Shown: positions 48,472-60,262, counted from the first letter of the stretch. The stretch is DNA of 64,000 bases from Gonocerus acuteangulatus (GCA_946811695.1 OX328124.1:29816148-29880147); one strand, 5' to 3'. Program-made: numbers and translations. Notes: generated from the sequence alone by a model not told the origin.

Positions 48472-48544
48472 ATTGGAGCAAGAAAACATTGCTCTAGTTC
48501 GTTCTGATTTAACGGCAGCTGTTAGAGAGAGCATGAAGCAATAG
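48472..48544 (+). CDS. Candidate terminal coding exon (coiled-coil-like C-terminus)
   Basis: A T-rich acceptor, TGTATTGTATTTCAG (AG at 48470-48471), precedes A TTG GAG CAA ... and an in-frame TAG at 48542. After one base completing a split codon, the exon encodes LEQENIALVRSDLTAAVRES and then MKQ, stop. This is a charged, heptad-like helix, unlike the low-complexity frames elsewhere in the window. I cannot name the protein. A possible preceding exon with matching phase lies at 47418-47494. Codons are not overly AT-biased. I see no clear poly(A) signal soon after the stop. Confidence is limited because the exon is only 73 nt long. Confidence 0.4.
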
Positions 48545-48867
48545 ATAGATTCGACTGGACACAGCTAATTTTTCGCTTACCCCGACTCTGAGAGCAATAA
48601 CCTGGTCTGGGAAGGAACTCGGTCGTGTCCTTTTTCTCAGGAGTCTCTCTCGATCCTTACAAAGAGGAGAATTCTCTAGCTTCTTCAAACATTCCCACGA
48701 AACAATTTACTTGCCACTCCTTACGCTCTTTCGCTCAAAATACATTCCTCCTTGCTGTATACTCTATATTAGATTTTAATGAGATCAGCACCCTTCAATT
48801 TGCATCTTGCAATGAATAGGGTTTTTGAGTAAACAAAAACCTAATTATTAATCTTCGGTATATATAA

Positions 48868-49125
48868 CGCACGCTAGTGATTGAGCACTCGACCTGAAGG
48901 ACACAATTTCAAAACCCTAGAGCGCACTGAAGATTTTCATCTTCTAGTGTTGTCGTCCGAGGGTTGGATTTGGGGTTCCAGATCGTCCCTAGGCTTACCC
49001 AGCCTTTAATTAAATAATTATGGGTATCTGCAAAGGGAAAAATCAGGCTGCCGGAGCATAGTACTGACCTCTACTTAGTGTGTCCTCTGGGCCCGTGTGG
49101 CCTGTTACGCGACATCAGTCCTGTA
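48868..49125 (+). mobile_element. tRNA-headed SINE, family A, diverged copy
   Basis: The body aligns with the copy at 3641: GATTTTCATCTTCTAGTGTTG, CCGTCCCTAGGC-like, ACCCAGCCTTTAATT, AATCAGGCTGCCGGAGCATA and GTGGCCTGTTACG. The head retains GTGATTGAGCACTCGACC but has a poor B box (ATTTCAAAACCC). The tail ends before a T run (49148-49156). Confidence 0.7.
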
Positions 49126-49159
49126 ACGTTATATATCAATATAACGCACTTTTTTTTTT

Positions 49160-49975
49160 ATACAACAAAACTTTTATATTTCTTCTAGCAGTTGTATTTC
49201 TGGGGAATTCGCTCCGTTCTCGCTTTGATTATGCGGCTTTAAAAGCGTGATCATTTAAATTATTGTTGGCCAACTGATTCAATTGGCTTGAATTCATGGT
49301 TTGTGCTGTGTTTGGTTTTTTTCTTGGACTAGGAATCAGTTACTATTATCTAATCCTGCAATTAATACATCTTTCAAATGCCTAAGGCTTGACATTAATA
49401 AATACCATACCGTTCATGTTTATTTTTCTCACAATGAATGTACATTGCTAATGAAATAATCAATCGAATCCCTGTGCCAAGTTGATAGTGGTGCCAATTC
49501 TCAAACTTCACCTGGCGCCCAAGCAGTTTAGAACCGCATGGGTTTCGATGGGTTCGAGAAAGTTTAGTTTTCTTTAATTGAAAATAAGACGAAAGTAATG
49601 ATGATAATCGCTATAACTGAACGAAGAAAAAGAAGTGAAGAAAATGCACGTTCTAGTGGCTTATCGAACAAATGTGGCTTTGAATACCTACAATTTTGAT
49701 CTCAAAAATGTTTTGAAAAATAATCATTAAAGGAATATCAAAAATTAGTACTTATTTAGACGTCAGAGATTGTTTTGGATTCAGCTGAGAGTAAGTGTCA
49801 GATTTTCTCAAACAAATTAAGCAATAGCTTTATATAGATTTTGGTTAAGGCACAGTATGAATATGCTCTTTAATTTGTTCAAAATAATGGGTTTACTTAA
49901 TATGTCATAAATGTTTTATAACAGAATTTCATGATTTAGATTTTTGCTTACTCTCTTGATTATTCTCTTTTGTAA
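49160..49975. other. AT-rich non-coding DNA
   Basis: Nothing recognisable. Confidence 0.4.
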
Positions 49976-49989
49976 TTGTCTATATTCAA

Positions 49990-50130
49990 TTTTTAGCTAT
50001 TGAAGGATGTCAAAGAGCCATAACGATTAAAATGTAGATTTTTATAAAAATCTGGTGTTTATCTAATATATTCCTGAATTTAGACTATTCCTTCACTTCT
50101 TATCATCTCCACGTCTAAATTCTTTGCATT
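49990..50130 (+). ncRNA. Remnant of hammerhead element end
   Basis: TTTTTAGCTATTGAAGGATG, then GTCAAAGAGCC, ATAACG and AAAATGTAGATTTTT match the family around the ribozyme site, and CCTTCACTTCTTATCATCTC is the family 3' end. Neither core block is intact. Confidence 0.5.
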
Positions 50131-50139
50131 TCATCTAAA

Positions 50140-52550
50140 ATTTATAATTGTTCTATTATTGTAGTGATTCTTCTGTGAGACCTTGTAATGATGAAAAAGG
50201 CAATTTTGTAGACACTCCATTCCCAGATAGAAACAATTTGTGGAAACAGAAAAAGAGACTTTTTCAAATAATCATAATTTATTATTTTTAACATTAATAT
50301 AATTCATTTATGAAGTTATAATTATGATAATTTTATGAGTTCGTGAAGATTAAGCTAAAAATCGTTCACTCATATTTATGATAAAGTAGGTTAGACAAGA
50401 ACAATTTCCATCGGCTGTGTCCATCTCAGAAAGTGAATGAATGAAAGCTGTATCAGTTGTGTAGATGTGAGAGGAGATAAAATAACTACTTGTTAAGTTT
50501 TTGAATTCTTACTTGAAGTCTATGCCTTCCTTTGTACCAAGTAAGACCACTTCATCCGGTGTTGGTTGTGAATTCTCCCAGTCATATGAAACAAACTACA
50601 ACATCTGAATACTTAGTCATCTTTTTGCTGTAGCTGATTGTTGTTGTTATGGTGGTTTAGAGCGACAAGCTGTCTTGTTAGAGTAAGGATCTGCATAGGT
50701 TTTCCTTATTAACCTACCTTATTCCCTTGCTCTATAGCTGTTTATTAATACTCTCACTGTAGGAGTGATTGATGTACCCTCATTCTAGCCCATTTTATAT
50801 TGGTCTCTAGCCAGGTGTCCCTGAATTCCGCCCAGAACTCATTCCCATCTGGTTATTGTTAGCTAGATTCTACATATTTCTTATCTTTACATCTACTATC
50901 CCAATATCTTTCTCCTCCTATCAATTAGATATTGAATTATACAAAGCTAACAATGATAATTATAAGAATGACACATCTAATTATAATAATCTGTTTTCTA
51001 ATCTTTTCCATTTATTAATGGCCATCATTATGATGTACCGTAAAAAATAAAAAAATATTACAATCGGTTATATGATTTTCACCTTCACAAATACTGCTGC
51101 AACAGCAACTCCAACAAAACTGTGTAGGGACTCATATACAGCAGATTCAGGTCTTTATCTTTGTTCCCAAAAGAATTCAGGTTCAATAGATTTTTGGGGG
51201 GCAACATATGAGTAGTCCAGCTCTAGTGGCACAGGTGTCGTTGTACCTTTAAAAAACAAAAATTTGTTCATATATTTAGCATTATAATTCGCAAGAATCC
51301 TATTCTGCGTCCATTATTTTAATAGTTTTTTTTAAATGTTTTATGAGATAAACTATAACAAGTTTATTACGAAATATAAAAAAAAGCTATAAGTAACGAA
51401 CGCCATTCTGAGGAAGCAGGACACACGCGTTGTGTGTATCCTAATGAAATTGAAAATACTCGGAACTCAGCGCTGTAAATGTTACTTACATGAGCGAAGG
51501 TGGAGAAATTGAGGGCGTATTTCGTGTGGAGCTTATTGTGTAGACGTGTTTCGTCAGCTGTCTTCTTCAGGGCCCTGATGAGATCTGCCTTTTTAGTGTG
51601 TTTGTCTTTATGAAAGAACAGTGTACATATTAGACAAATATAAAAATTGAAAACTACTTACTGAATGTGCCTATGGGAAATGGGTGGATGGCTAGTAGGT
51701 GTTTCATGCACAAGACCTCTTTTCACTATCGTTATATCTTATTAAGAAATATTTAAAAAATAAAATGGGATGTTTATTTGTGATAGTTACTCTTTAATTT
51801 ATTATTATTATTTTTGTTTTAATAACATTCTTTTTTCGTTCATGGTAGCGTTGCTGTTCTATCTTAGCTTGAATCCGTTCAGCTGGAAAGGTTGATTAGC
51901 CGAGAAATTGGCGTCTCCATCCTACCTACCTAGAATTCCCTCCTATTTCTGGCCCTCTCTGGAATTTTACATTTATACGCCTCTTTCTGCTCTTAATTTA
52001 TCGTCTTTTTCCTCCTTATTTAATTCCAAGTTTTTATACTTAGTTTTTGTTTAATAATTTTTTAAAAAAAGTTCCTTTTAATATTTAATTAAATCGACCT
52101 AAAATGGTTGCATATTAATAATCTCCTATTGCTTTACGAGCTTTTTAAAATTATGTCAATTATACTTGAAGAATTCGATTATTATTTTATTAGACACGTT
52201 GTTCTGAGCAGAATCTTCAAAATGTGATACATTTTTTCTAGCCCTTCCACTACATGTTTCTTCATTAAATTTTAACCTAGTATTTGCTTATGGCTGCAAA
52301 TACATATTTATATTTTATGGTGCCTTACGCTTTTATCGATTTACCTTAATTACTTTAACCTTTGAAGAATGAGGTTAAAAATAATAAACTCAAGGGTTTC
52401 CCGCAAATAGATAATATTTGGAATAGCAGAACGATTTAATCAGTGGCTATTTTTTTATAATTCCTGCATTTATTTCAATAATCCAGGATTATCATGCATA
52501 ATAATTAATTATAATTTTAGCCATAAGCTAAGCATGGTACAAAACATAAT
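50140..52550. other. AT-rich non-coding DNA
   Basis: No recognisable gene. At 51541-51575 the minus strand carries CTGAAGA ... GAAACACGTC with poor stems; it may be another ribozyme relic. The open frame 50856-51050 has no family signature. Confidence 0.4.
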
Positions 52551-52562
52551 AAAAAGAATTAA

Positions 52563-52680
52563 GCCAATCGCCTCGCTGCATCGAAACACCGGTTTCCGTT
52601 CGATCACTGAAGTTAACCAACTTCGGCCTGGCTAGGACTTAAATGAATGACCACCTGGGAAAACCACGTGCCGTTGGCAT
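52563..52680 (+). rRNA. 5S rRNA-like sequence (pseudogene or 5S-derived SINE)
   Basis: 118 bp aligning to 5S rRNA end to end. The 5' GCCAATCG and 3' CCGTTGGC can form most of helix I. CGTTCGATCACTGAAGTTAA is the loop B/box A region. ATGACCACCTGGGAA matches the box C region (usually TGGGTGACCGCCTGGGAA). Several changes in the internal promoter (AAATGAATGACC for TGGATGGGTGACC) and no T-run terminator right after the 3' end argue for a dead dispersed copy or a 5S-headed SINE rather than a functional gene. Confidence 0.75.
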
Positions 52681-52854
52681 TATAATAGAAGGCTAACTGT
52701 AGATAGTTCGATGTTAATAGCTTATCGGTATTAAAACGCAAAATAAAGCAACAATAAAAAATACCTACTACTCAATATTTTTTCAATCCATAATATCTAC
52801 CCTTTAATAACGTATGAAATACGTATGATTTATGGACCTACACTGGTGTTCATT

Positions 52855-52995
52855 ATAGGATTAGGTCGTGCGGTATTTTAATAATACTAATTTTTTATCA
52901 GAAAATGTTTGCGTTAATTTTATCAATGTTTTTGCGTGAAATTTAAGCCTTAATCAGGGCTGTTAACAAGTATGATTAGAGTTACTTCTATTTTA
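52855..52995 (-). mobile_element. Remnant of hammerhead element, family B
   Basis: The minus strand reads ACAGCCCTGATTAAGGCTTAAATTTCACGC where the intact family has ACAGCCCTGATGAAGGCTTG...GCCGAAAC. The core (CTGATTA) and stem II are lost. AGGTCGTGCGGTATTTTAAT on the plus strand recurs near 58295 (AGGTCGTGTGGTATCTTG). Confidence 0.5.
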
Positions 52996-52999
52996 TATA

Positions 53000-53800
53000 T
53001 GGAAGGAAAACAATCATACATAGATGAAGATGAATGATGATACAGAAGGTAATTGTGTATAACAGTTAGAGATTAAATTAAAAGCATGAAGATAAATATT
53101 TAAAACTTAAAACATAACATAACAATTGGTACTGCATCATACAGGATAATAAGTGGCTTACCAATGGATGATAAGAACTACTCCTCACTGATGTGCAATC
53201 ATTTCTGAATCTGGGAGTTCGGGATAAGTTGAGAGGATGAGAGGGGGGGGGGATTGCTTGTTTAAAATAAGTTTTAACAATATTAAGTATTACACAAAAA
53301 ATTATATTATGTAATTTCTAGATATATATAAATATAAAAAATGAAATATTCAAAAACATTGAACATTTAAACATATAAAATAACCGGAGTAATGTGGGCT
53401 TGAGTATTTTTTTTAACACCTCAAGATAAATGTGATTTTTTTGAATTGTGGTTTTTCTTGGAAGGGATTACGGGTCATTATAAGAGAGTGAAAAAAACTA
53501 TGTTTGTTTTAGGTAATGAGAAGAGAGAGTTGTGGAAAAATGAGTTTTTCCTAATTGAAGGGAGCTGGTTGTAAAAAGGGAATCCTACTGGGCCAGACAT
53601 CTCCTTATTAATGTCTTCTCAGTTCAAACTGCATAAATAGTCCTAGCCGACATCATTTATTCACGCTCCTTTCATTTGAATTTTATGCTGTATAAGCGCT
53701 GATTCCATATTTCTCTCACTCGGGTGAGTTATCGCCTCTTGTCTTATCCTCACAATTTTTTTTAAAGCGCCCCCCCCCCCATTAGTCCTCAGATAAAAAG
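53000..53800. other. AT-rich non-coding DNA
   Basis: G run near 53242-53252 and C run near 53769-53780. Nothing else recognised. Confidence 0.4.
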
Positions 53801-53805
53801 GCTGA

Positions 53806-54478
53806 ATTATATCTTGTGGACATGTTGTCATGTCTATTGTCACACTAAGTACTGAGTTTATGTTATAAATTGATAATTCCAGGAAAGTTTTTATCATTTT
53901 ATCATTCTAGGAATGAAGTATATCATTTTATTTTAGTCCAAAAACAAGTAATCATATGTATTTTGACACGCTAAATCCGAAGTCCAATTGGCGCGAAATC
54001 AAGTTCATTTCAAATATAAATATATATATTTTGCAAAGAAATAAAAAAGAAGAATTTTGACTGCAGATTCATTTTTTACAAAATTGACATATTTTTCCTT
54101 GAAATGACCTTCATTTTGCGCCAATGGGATGAAACAGACCTAGGATTTGAATTCAGCAACCCTCAAAACCATGGAAGCTCTAGCTATTTCTTCATTAGCG
54201 ACTTCATGGGAAATTTGACCTTCATATATTCTTAAACCTAACTCGATGGGGTGAAACGGACTTCGGATTTAGCGTGTCAAAATACAAATGATGTCTTTGG
54301 AAAAGATCACTTTTTTTGTGTGTGTGTGCCTGTGTTATTATTACTTGTTTTTGGACTAAAATAAAATTATATACTTCATTCCTGGAATGATAAAAGCTTT
54401 CCTAGAATTATCAATTTACCACATAAACTCAGTACTTAGTGGGACAATAGACATGAGAACATGTCCACAAGATATAAT
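53806..54478. mobile_element. Large fold-back element (~675 bp)
   Basis: The left arm (from ATTATATCTTGTGGACATG; includes AGTACTGAGTTTATG and CCAAAAACAAGTAAT, down to TTTTGACACGCTAAATCCGA) is inverted in the right arm (TCGGATTTAGCGTGTCAAAA ... CATGTCCACAAGATATAAT). Arms are ~180-230 bp with small differences; the loop is about 260 bp. No coding frame. Class unknown. Confidence 0.75.
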
Positions 54479-54479
54479 G

Positions 54480-55425
54480 GGGTAATCGTTTCTGTAATAT
54501 TTCTGAATCTCTCATAATATAGAACCCAATTATAATTAAAACCTGGTAAATTCTTACTTCTACAGTTTTAATCAATAAAATATTACTGTGAACTGCTCAT
54601 CACTGCCACAACACACTATCTATTCCAACGAGCGCCTCCGTTTCTCTATCTTTCAAAATTGCATCTCCTTATTTATTGTGCTCAAACTTCTTGGAACTAG
54701 CCTCAGATATTTCCTTCAGCTTATGAGAGCCCTTCCAAGACTATTTGTGCCAACCGCAAACCCCCGCAGGTTGAGTATAGCTGCTCTAGTCTAATGCCTT
54801 ACATTCTCGAAGTATGTTTAATGAGATTTCCTCCTCCCCAGATCTCCAACAAGAAGTACATTAGTCGCAATTACAGATTAATAGGTTTTTTTGCTAAATT
54901 TATTGTTCTTCATACTTTACTAATGATATTTCTTCTGAAAGCGGAAAGTTATTTTTTCTCGTTTTATCGAAAAATATATTGGTACATGTTTTAAATCAGT
55001 TCTACGTTTGAATTGAACTTGTTTTATTTAAACATGTTGTCGTATCAAAGCAACAACATAAAATCGGTTTTGTTGAATTATTGTCGAAACTTTGAAAATA
55101 ATGGTACTCTCCATTTTGATCGTCATTTTCAGAACAATAAACATAAAACCAACTCTTCACATTTTGGCTTTTATCGCCAAAATTGCATTAGGTGAGATAG
55201 AGGCTTTTAAAGAATGTAAAAGTAAGTTTGTAGTTCAGTACTTTTCCTTCTCAGGGTACTGTTCCTTAAGAAGTTGGGAAACCTTTGAAAACTGTTCAAG
55301 GGCCGACATCCTTGAGAGTTGATATCAGTAGAGTGAATAGGAGACTTTTAAGCTTTTTCACTCCTCTTTCTTGCGCCTTAGGTAGGTCAGAGCAAATACA
55401 TTCATTACATGGAACGATGGAACCC
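54480..55425. other. AT-rich non-coding DNA
   Basis: Short open frames (54588-55584) overlap in several frames and show no family signature. Confidence 0.35.
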
Positions 55426-55427
55426 AT

Positions 55428-55680
55428 ATCGTCGATACAAAAGCAAACTAACGAATTTGAAAATCACCAATTTTCAGAGTGGAAAATATTTATTCATAAC
55501 TTTTTTTTGGACAGTCAAATATTCGGCAGATTTGACCTTTTGATAGTGGAATACTTTCCCTTTAATAGAGTGAAGTCAGATTGAAGAATTTGTCGTAAAT
55601 AAGTCCAGCAGAAATTATTAAAGATGGACAATGAAAGATGCATTTTTTCATATTCGTTAGTTTGCATTTGTATCGACGAT
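55428..55680. mobile_element. MITE with ATCGTCGATACAA termini, copy 2
   Basis: ATCGTCGATACAAAAGCAAAC at the left is inverted at the right end (GTTTGCATTTGTATCGACGAT). The interior aligns with the copy at 24771 (TGGACAGTCAAATATTCGGC, GACCTTTTGATAGTGG). Confidence 0.8.
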
Positions 55681-55689
55681 ATGTACAAT

Positions 55690-56765
55690 TACAATGCCGA
55701 TGGTAATTCAACAGTTGTAGAGTATTTCTCCTGTTTATTAGGAGCCATAAATTATCTTCTTTTGCCATACCTTGTCGTAACTGACATACATACAGTTCTG
55801 AGTCTAGTTTGTGGAGTCAAAGTACTAGTATTTGATAAGTTATCCGTGTTGATAAGGATCGTCAAAGTAATTTAATAGACTATACTGTGCAAGTGTATGC
55901 ATTTTTTTCTTCTTCTTCTTTCCACGTTGGAGTATCTCTCCAACGTGAGAGTTTATTTGGCCTACGTTCTCCATCCATGAATGTATACAGATATAGTGTT
56001 GGTCTCTATAGCTCGACCAGAAACAAAAGAACCAGGAGGGGCGGGACCGGAGGGTAGGTAGGCCTTCCCCCACATGGGCTAGAGGCATCGCGTGCGCACT
56101 ATGTAGTTCTTTTGTTCGTGGTACACCTATAGTAGCTTTAAACTGATAGTCCTTGGCTCACCCGTATTGTGTGGTTGGTGGGTAACATAGTAAAAATAAT
56201 TGTCTTATTTTAGTTTGTTAATTTTCTCGTTGCCGTTTTAGTTGTTAAACTTCAGTTCTGTTTTTTTTTTTTTTGCTTTTATAGTTTCAAAATACTGTGA
56301 AGAATCATAAACCAAATTCAATATTTCCTGAACCGTGGCTTATTTTGACGTGCTTATCCCGATGAAACTCGCCGACAGTAGTAAAAAAAAATGTTGTACA
56401 TAATTTTCTTGATTATTTAGTTTTCTTTTCTTCTTATATAAAACATTGTTTTACGCACACTAGATGCTTAATTTAAAAACAATTAAATAATTTACTCTTT
56501 TTATTTTTTAATTGATTAAAAATAATCATTGTAATGGAATTAACAAAGAGAAAGATAGAATGTATACATATATAAAGATAATAATAGAAATATACCTTTA
56601 TTAGTAAAACAAAATGTTAATAATGGCTTAGTCTATCATGTTTTTTCTTGTATTTTTTTTTTAATCTTCTAATTGTTATTTGATTCTGTATTATTATAAT
56701 AATTTAGCTTCTCTATCGTCCACGTCCGTACTTACATTTATTATTTAAACGTCTTATTATCATTT
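55690..56765. other. AT-rich non-coding DNA
   Basis: A perfect 10-bp hairpin, CACGTTGGAG / CTCCAACGTG (55923-55947), and a T run near 56261-56273. Nothing else recognised. Confidence 0.4.
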
Positions 56766-56768
56766 CAA

Positions 56769-56900
56769 AGAATTTTGGGACGGGTTATCTATAGGTTACC
56801 ATCCTTTTCTAGCCAGGATAGGGTTGATGGGACCCCATAGTGGAATCGAACCCACAGCTTTTGGCACGAAGTGTCTAGTGCTCACGGCCACCGGACCTCA
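56769..56900 (-). mobile_element. tRNA-headed SINE, family C, copy 2
   Basis: Plus strand: GGACGGGTTATCTATAGG-type tail, CTAGCCAGGATAGGG, then an inverted B box (GGAATCGAACCCAC, i.e. GTGGGTTCGATTCC on the minus strand) and a head ending near 56900. Confidence 0.8.
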
Positions 56901-56904
56901 AACT

Positions 56905-58385
56905 CACATTTGATTAAGCAGAATTGTAATGAGGCAATATGCTTAAAATTAATGCCTTTCAGAAAAATCTTGGACAAAATAGAGGTTAATATTTTTCCAT
57001 TTCGGTTTACATAGAGATGGTTCAGTTTTGACATGAAGGAATGAAGGTTTGGGCGTTGACAGGGGCATGTGAGCGGTGAGGGTTGAGGTATGGTAGAGGT
57101 ATGACCAGGAGAATCTATGATATGAAGTTGATATATGAAGGTATGGAGGTAGGTGTTTGACGGGTATCCGTGGCTTGTCATCCCCACCCCTTACAACCAC
57201 TTTCATTATAGTCGCCCGATATTGCCTTCACGCCCTCGCCATCCTATATTCATATAGTTAGCTTACTACTAATATTCTAGACTTATTCAATATATTTCAT
57301 AAACATATACTTATTTTGGAAGTAGATATACTCTTTTATAAACACATATTTCAATAGGTCTTAATAGGAACAATACAATAAATAGGGGTTTGTGGGTTGT
57401 CTACAGGTTATACAACTTTGAATGTAAGTATGTTTACACCTCCGAAACATACCAAAAAAGTTATCATCATAGAAATTTACATATATGCATTTATATCGTA
57501 TATAATCGGCTTAATAAAAAAGGGCTTGTTAATTCGGTGTGGACAAAACCCGATAGTGTACCAGCTCAACAAGAAAAAAAAAACAAGGGCCCGTAGATCC
57601 GTCGTCGGCGGTATTTATTTTTTTTTTTTTCAATAGAGGCAAAACTCGCTATGTACTATTTCAACCCTACGGGGAAACTGTATATTAAATATTTGAGAAA
57701 GAGTGTGACATGCTTTAATTAAGAAGCAATTAGAATTCAAATTTTCACCGTCCAACTGACAGTATTTTTTTTTTTTTTTTTATTTATTTGTTCATGCACC
57801 TTGATCTTGATATTATGTAACGTTTTCGCTTTGCATATCATGAAATCTGTATAAAGTTTATAAATCAAGAAGACAATGGAAAAATGTATTCAAATTTTGG
57901 AACAAGTATTTCTTGAATAATAATTATTCATATTACTAATAATTATAGTTTTTCAATAACAGAGAAAAAATATTTCGAAAAAAGATTTTATAAGAAACTT
58001 AGGATGAGTATTAATAATAAATGTTAAATGTAACCCAAATCAATAAAACACATTTAAGGAAAAATATAAGAGCTGGAAAAGCGAAAATCAAAACACCACG
58101 ATCCCAGACAACAATATGACCTTCATAATTAGGGTAAAAAGCAGATTTTTTTTTTTTTTGGAATATATTGGGTTTATTCTAAAACCAATGAATTATCTCT
58201 TTAATCAATTTATTTGGCTTATATATGAGTATATAATGCCTTTTCATATTTTATATATTACAATACGTTTTATGAAGGTAGATCATTTTCGGAGTGAGGT
58301 CGTGTGGTATCTTGAAAAACTTTTTTTAATTTTTTAAAAGAAAATGTTTTTATTTTTTTATTGATGTTTTCCGGTAGTGGGGTTG
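56905..58385. other. AT-rich non-coding DNA
   Basis: Nothing firm. The area 58280-58375 resembles the worn hammerhead element at 52855 and appears split by the palindrome that follows, with its other half at 58652-58700. Confidence 0.35.
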
Positions 58386-58440
58386 CTTAATTCCAGAGGG
58401 TGAAACAAAATTCAGTCTTCCCACAAATTTTCTTTATTTT

Positions 58441-58480
58441 GCACTAGGCCTTTCAACACAAATGTGCCATCATCAGGTGC
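58441..58480 (-). ncRNA. Hammerhead ribozyme, family D, left arm
   Basis: Exact mirror of the ribozyme at 58562; see that entry for stems. On the minus strand: GCAC, CTGATGA, stem II, GAAA, AGGCCT, cleavage after TA, then GTGC. Confidence 0.8.
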
Positions 58481-58561
58481 TCCGTGCAGTGATAGTTGTT
58501 ACCAGGGCTGTGTTAAGTCCTAGCCCGAACACAGCCCTGGTAACAACTATCACTGCACGGA

Positions 58562-58601
58562 GCACCTGATGATGGCACATTTGTGTTGAAAGGCCTAGTG
58601 C
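58562..58601 (+). ncRNA. Hammerhead ribozyme, family D, right arm
   Basis: Stem I GCAC (58562-58565) pairs with GTGC (58598-58601). The core CTGATGA (58566-58572) is perfect. One extra T (58573) precedes stem II, GGCACA / TGTGTT (six pairs, two of them G-U), with a TT loop. GAAA is at 58588-58591. Stem III is the self-complementary AGGCCT (58591-58596), six pairs if two molecules dimerise. The cleavage residue is A58597 (triplet CTA). This family shares no obvious sequence with families A-C, so the fold arose or diverged separately. Confidence 0.8.
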
Positions 58602-58659
58602 AAAATAAAGAAAATTTGTGGGAAGACTGAATTTTGTTTCACCCTCTGGAAAATGTATT

Positions 58660-60030
58660 TTATTTTAACCGCTATTTCGGCTTTAAATTTAAGAAGGTGA
58701 ACTATGCCTCACGATTGTAACTGAATATAGTTATTTAGTATAGGTTCTTTATAATTAACCCGTAAAATTTTATCGACAAAACCGTACACTTTTTTTTCCA
58801 TTTTGGGTGTTATCTTTTAAAAGCATCTGTCTGATAATATCCTTTTTTTAAAAGCGGAAGAGGAAACACTCTAGATTGTTGTCGTTAAGAAAAATAGCGT
58901 TTCCTTATCCTGTTTATGAAGAATTGTGTTGAGATAGTGGTATCCTTTTCTCCTTCCAAGGTGCGGACGAGATTATGGAGTTATCTAGAGTCTGTCCGAG
59001 CCAAGCCCTTTAACCCTGCCGACCACATAAAGATTCCTCGGAAGCCCTATTTGAATTCTTCTTGGGAAATATCCCACAGCTCTTCCATACCCTACATATC
59101 TTCAGCTTATTGCCTCACGTTTCATAAATTTTTATATATCCATAGTTCATCCGTTAGAAAATACATTAAAAAATCAAAATAAGAATTTAACCTCTTTAGC
59201 AATGGCTAAAAACACCGGGTAGAAGGTTTCAATCAATGAATGTTTATTTATTTATGTAGTGCTTCATTTCATGGACAATAAGCACACTAAAGTAAGTCTT
59301 TCAAGAAACCAGGGAGAACGTGAAAATTGTATTATTTTACAATTAAAATAAGAGTAAAAATAAAATGATTAAAATAAATTTCAATTTTCAACTATAATGA
59401 ATAATAACTTATTCATGGAATAAAAATGTAGTTCAGTAACCTGTCTTCGGGGCCCTCATATGAGATGGTATAATCCTTTAGTAAACAATGAATGTTTACT
59501 CAACATGCATTTAATTAAACATTACAAAATCATAGAAAACTTAAGTGCAAATAATAATAACAGTAAAAGAGTAATTCATTTCATTCGACTAGCAAAGGAT
59601 AAATAAATAAATAAGACCTCTCATGCTAGCAAATAACTGAACTGTAATTCAAGTGATATGATTATATATTTATACCTGCTTGCTTGTTCATATTGTAATC
59701 ACTACCAATATTCTCTTAAATGAATGATGAAATAAAAGAGTGATGATGTAAATAATCATGTGAAACGTAAAACATTTGAAACCAGAAAATATAATTAATA
59801 AAGAAGAAGACTTTGCAGAGAGAGACGTGAAGACCTAGCCGCTTTACTATCTAATAAGGGCAGAATATTTAAGGTTCCATTTAGGAAGATTGGAGGTGAA
59901 TTTTGTCGGGCCGTACGGAAAGGGGAATCAAGGTATGATGTATTAACAGTTCTTGTCCGTGCTGTCAGAAGTCTCATCTCACTGATATGTACAAATATGC
60001 TTTATTTATTTAAGCGTCCATTTATTATTG
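58660..60030. other. AT-rich non-coding DNA
   Basis: The minus open frame 59795-59977 (STRTVNTSYLDSPFRTARQ-like, then SLQSLLL) loosely resembles a LINE reverse transcriptase tail; I do not claim it. Nothing else recognised. Confidence 0.35.
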
Positions 60031-60034
60031 ACAA

Positions 60035-60158
60035 CGAATTTTTGGGCGGTTTATAGGTTACCTCCCTTTTCTTGCCAGGATACGGCCGATGCCTGCCGAA
60101 ACTGAGACCTTAGGCACGGAGTGCATAGCTTTAGCACTCCCGCCGGCCACTGGGCGCC
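60035..60158 (-). mobile_element. SINE family C, copy 3 (diverged)
   Basis: TTTTTGGGCGGTTTATAGG, TTACCTCCCTTTTCTTGCC and AGGATACGGC match the family tail and body. The B box is worn (CTGAGACC), and the head ends GGCCACTGGGCGCC. Confidence 0.65.
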
Positions 60159-60200
60159 AAAAAATCTGCTTTACAAAATCATAAATGGCGACTGCCCAGG

Positions 60201-60206
<6 letters not shown>

Positions 60207-60262
<56 letters not shown>
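60207..60262. repeat. (TA)n microsatellite
   Basis: About 28 TA units. Confidence 0.97.

Larger units (their letters stand above)
58391..58651. mobile_element. Near-perfect palindrome with two hammerheads, family D
   Basis: Arms 58391-58514 and 58528-58651 (124 bp) read as exact reverse complements around a 13-bp spacer (58515-58527). Outer ends are TTCCAGAGGG / CCCTCTGGAA. Each arm carries an identical hammerhead. No coding frame. Absence of divergence implies recent origin, or an assembly fold-back artefact. Confidence 0.85.

Noticed and set aside
51541..51575. Minus-strand CTGAAGA ... GAAACACGTC as another hammerhead
   Set aside because: Both core blocks are present but stem II (GACAGCTGAC) has no loop and a mismatch, and stem I does not pair. 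Possibly a relic; not listed as a ribozyme.
59795..59977. LINE reverse transcriptase tail on the minus strand
   Set aside because: Only a loose resemblance, and the WN.LP motif is missing.
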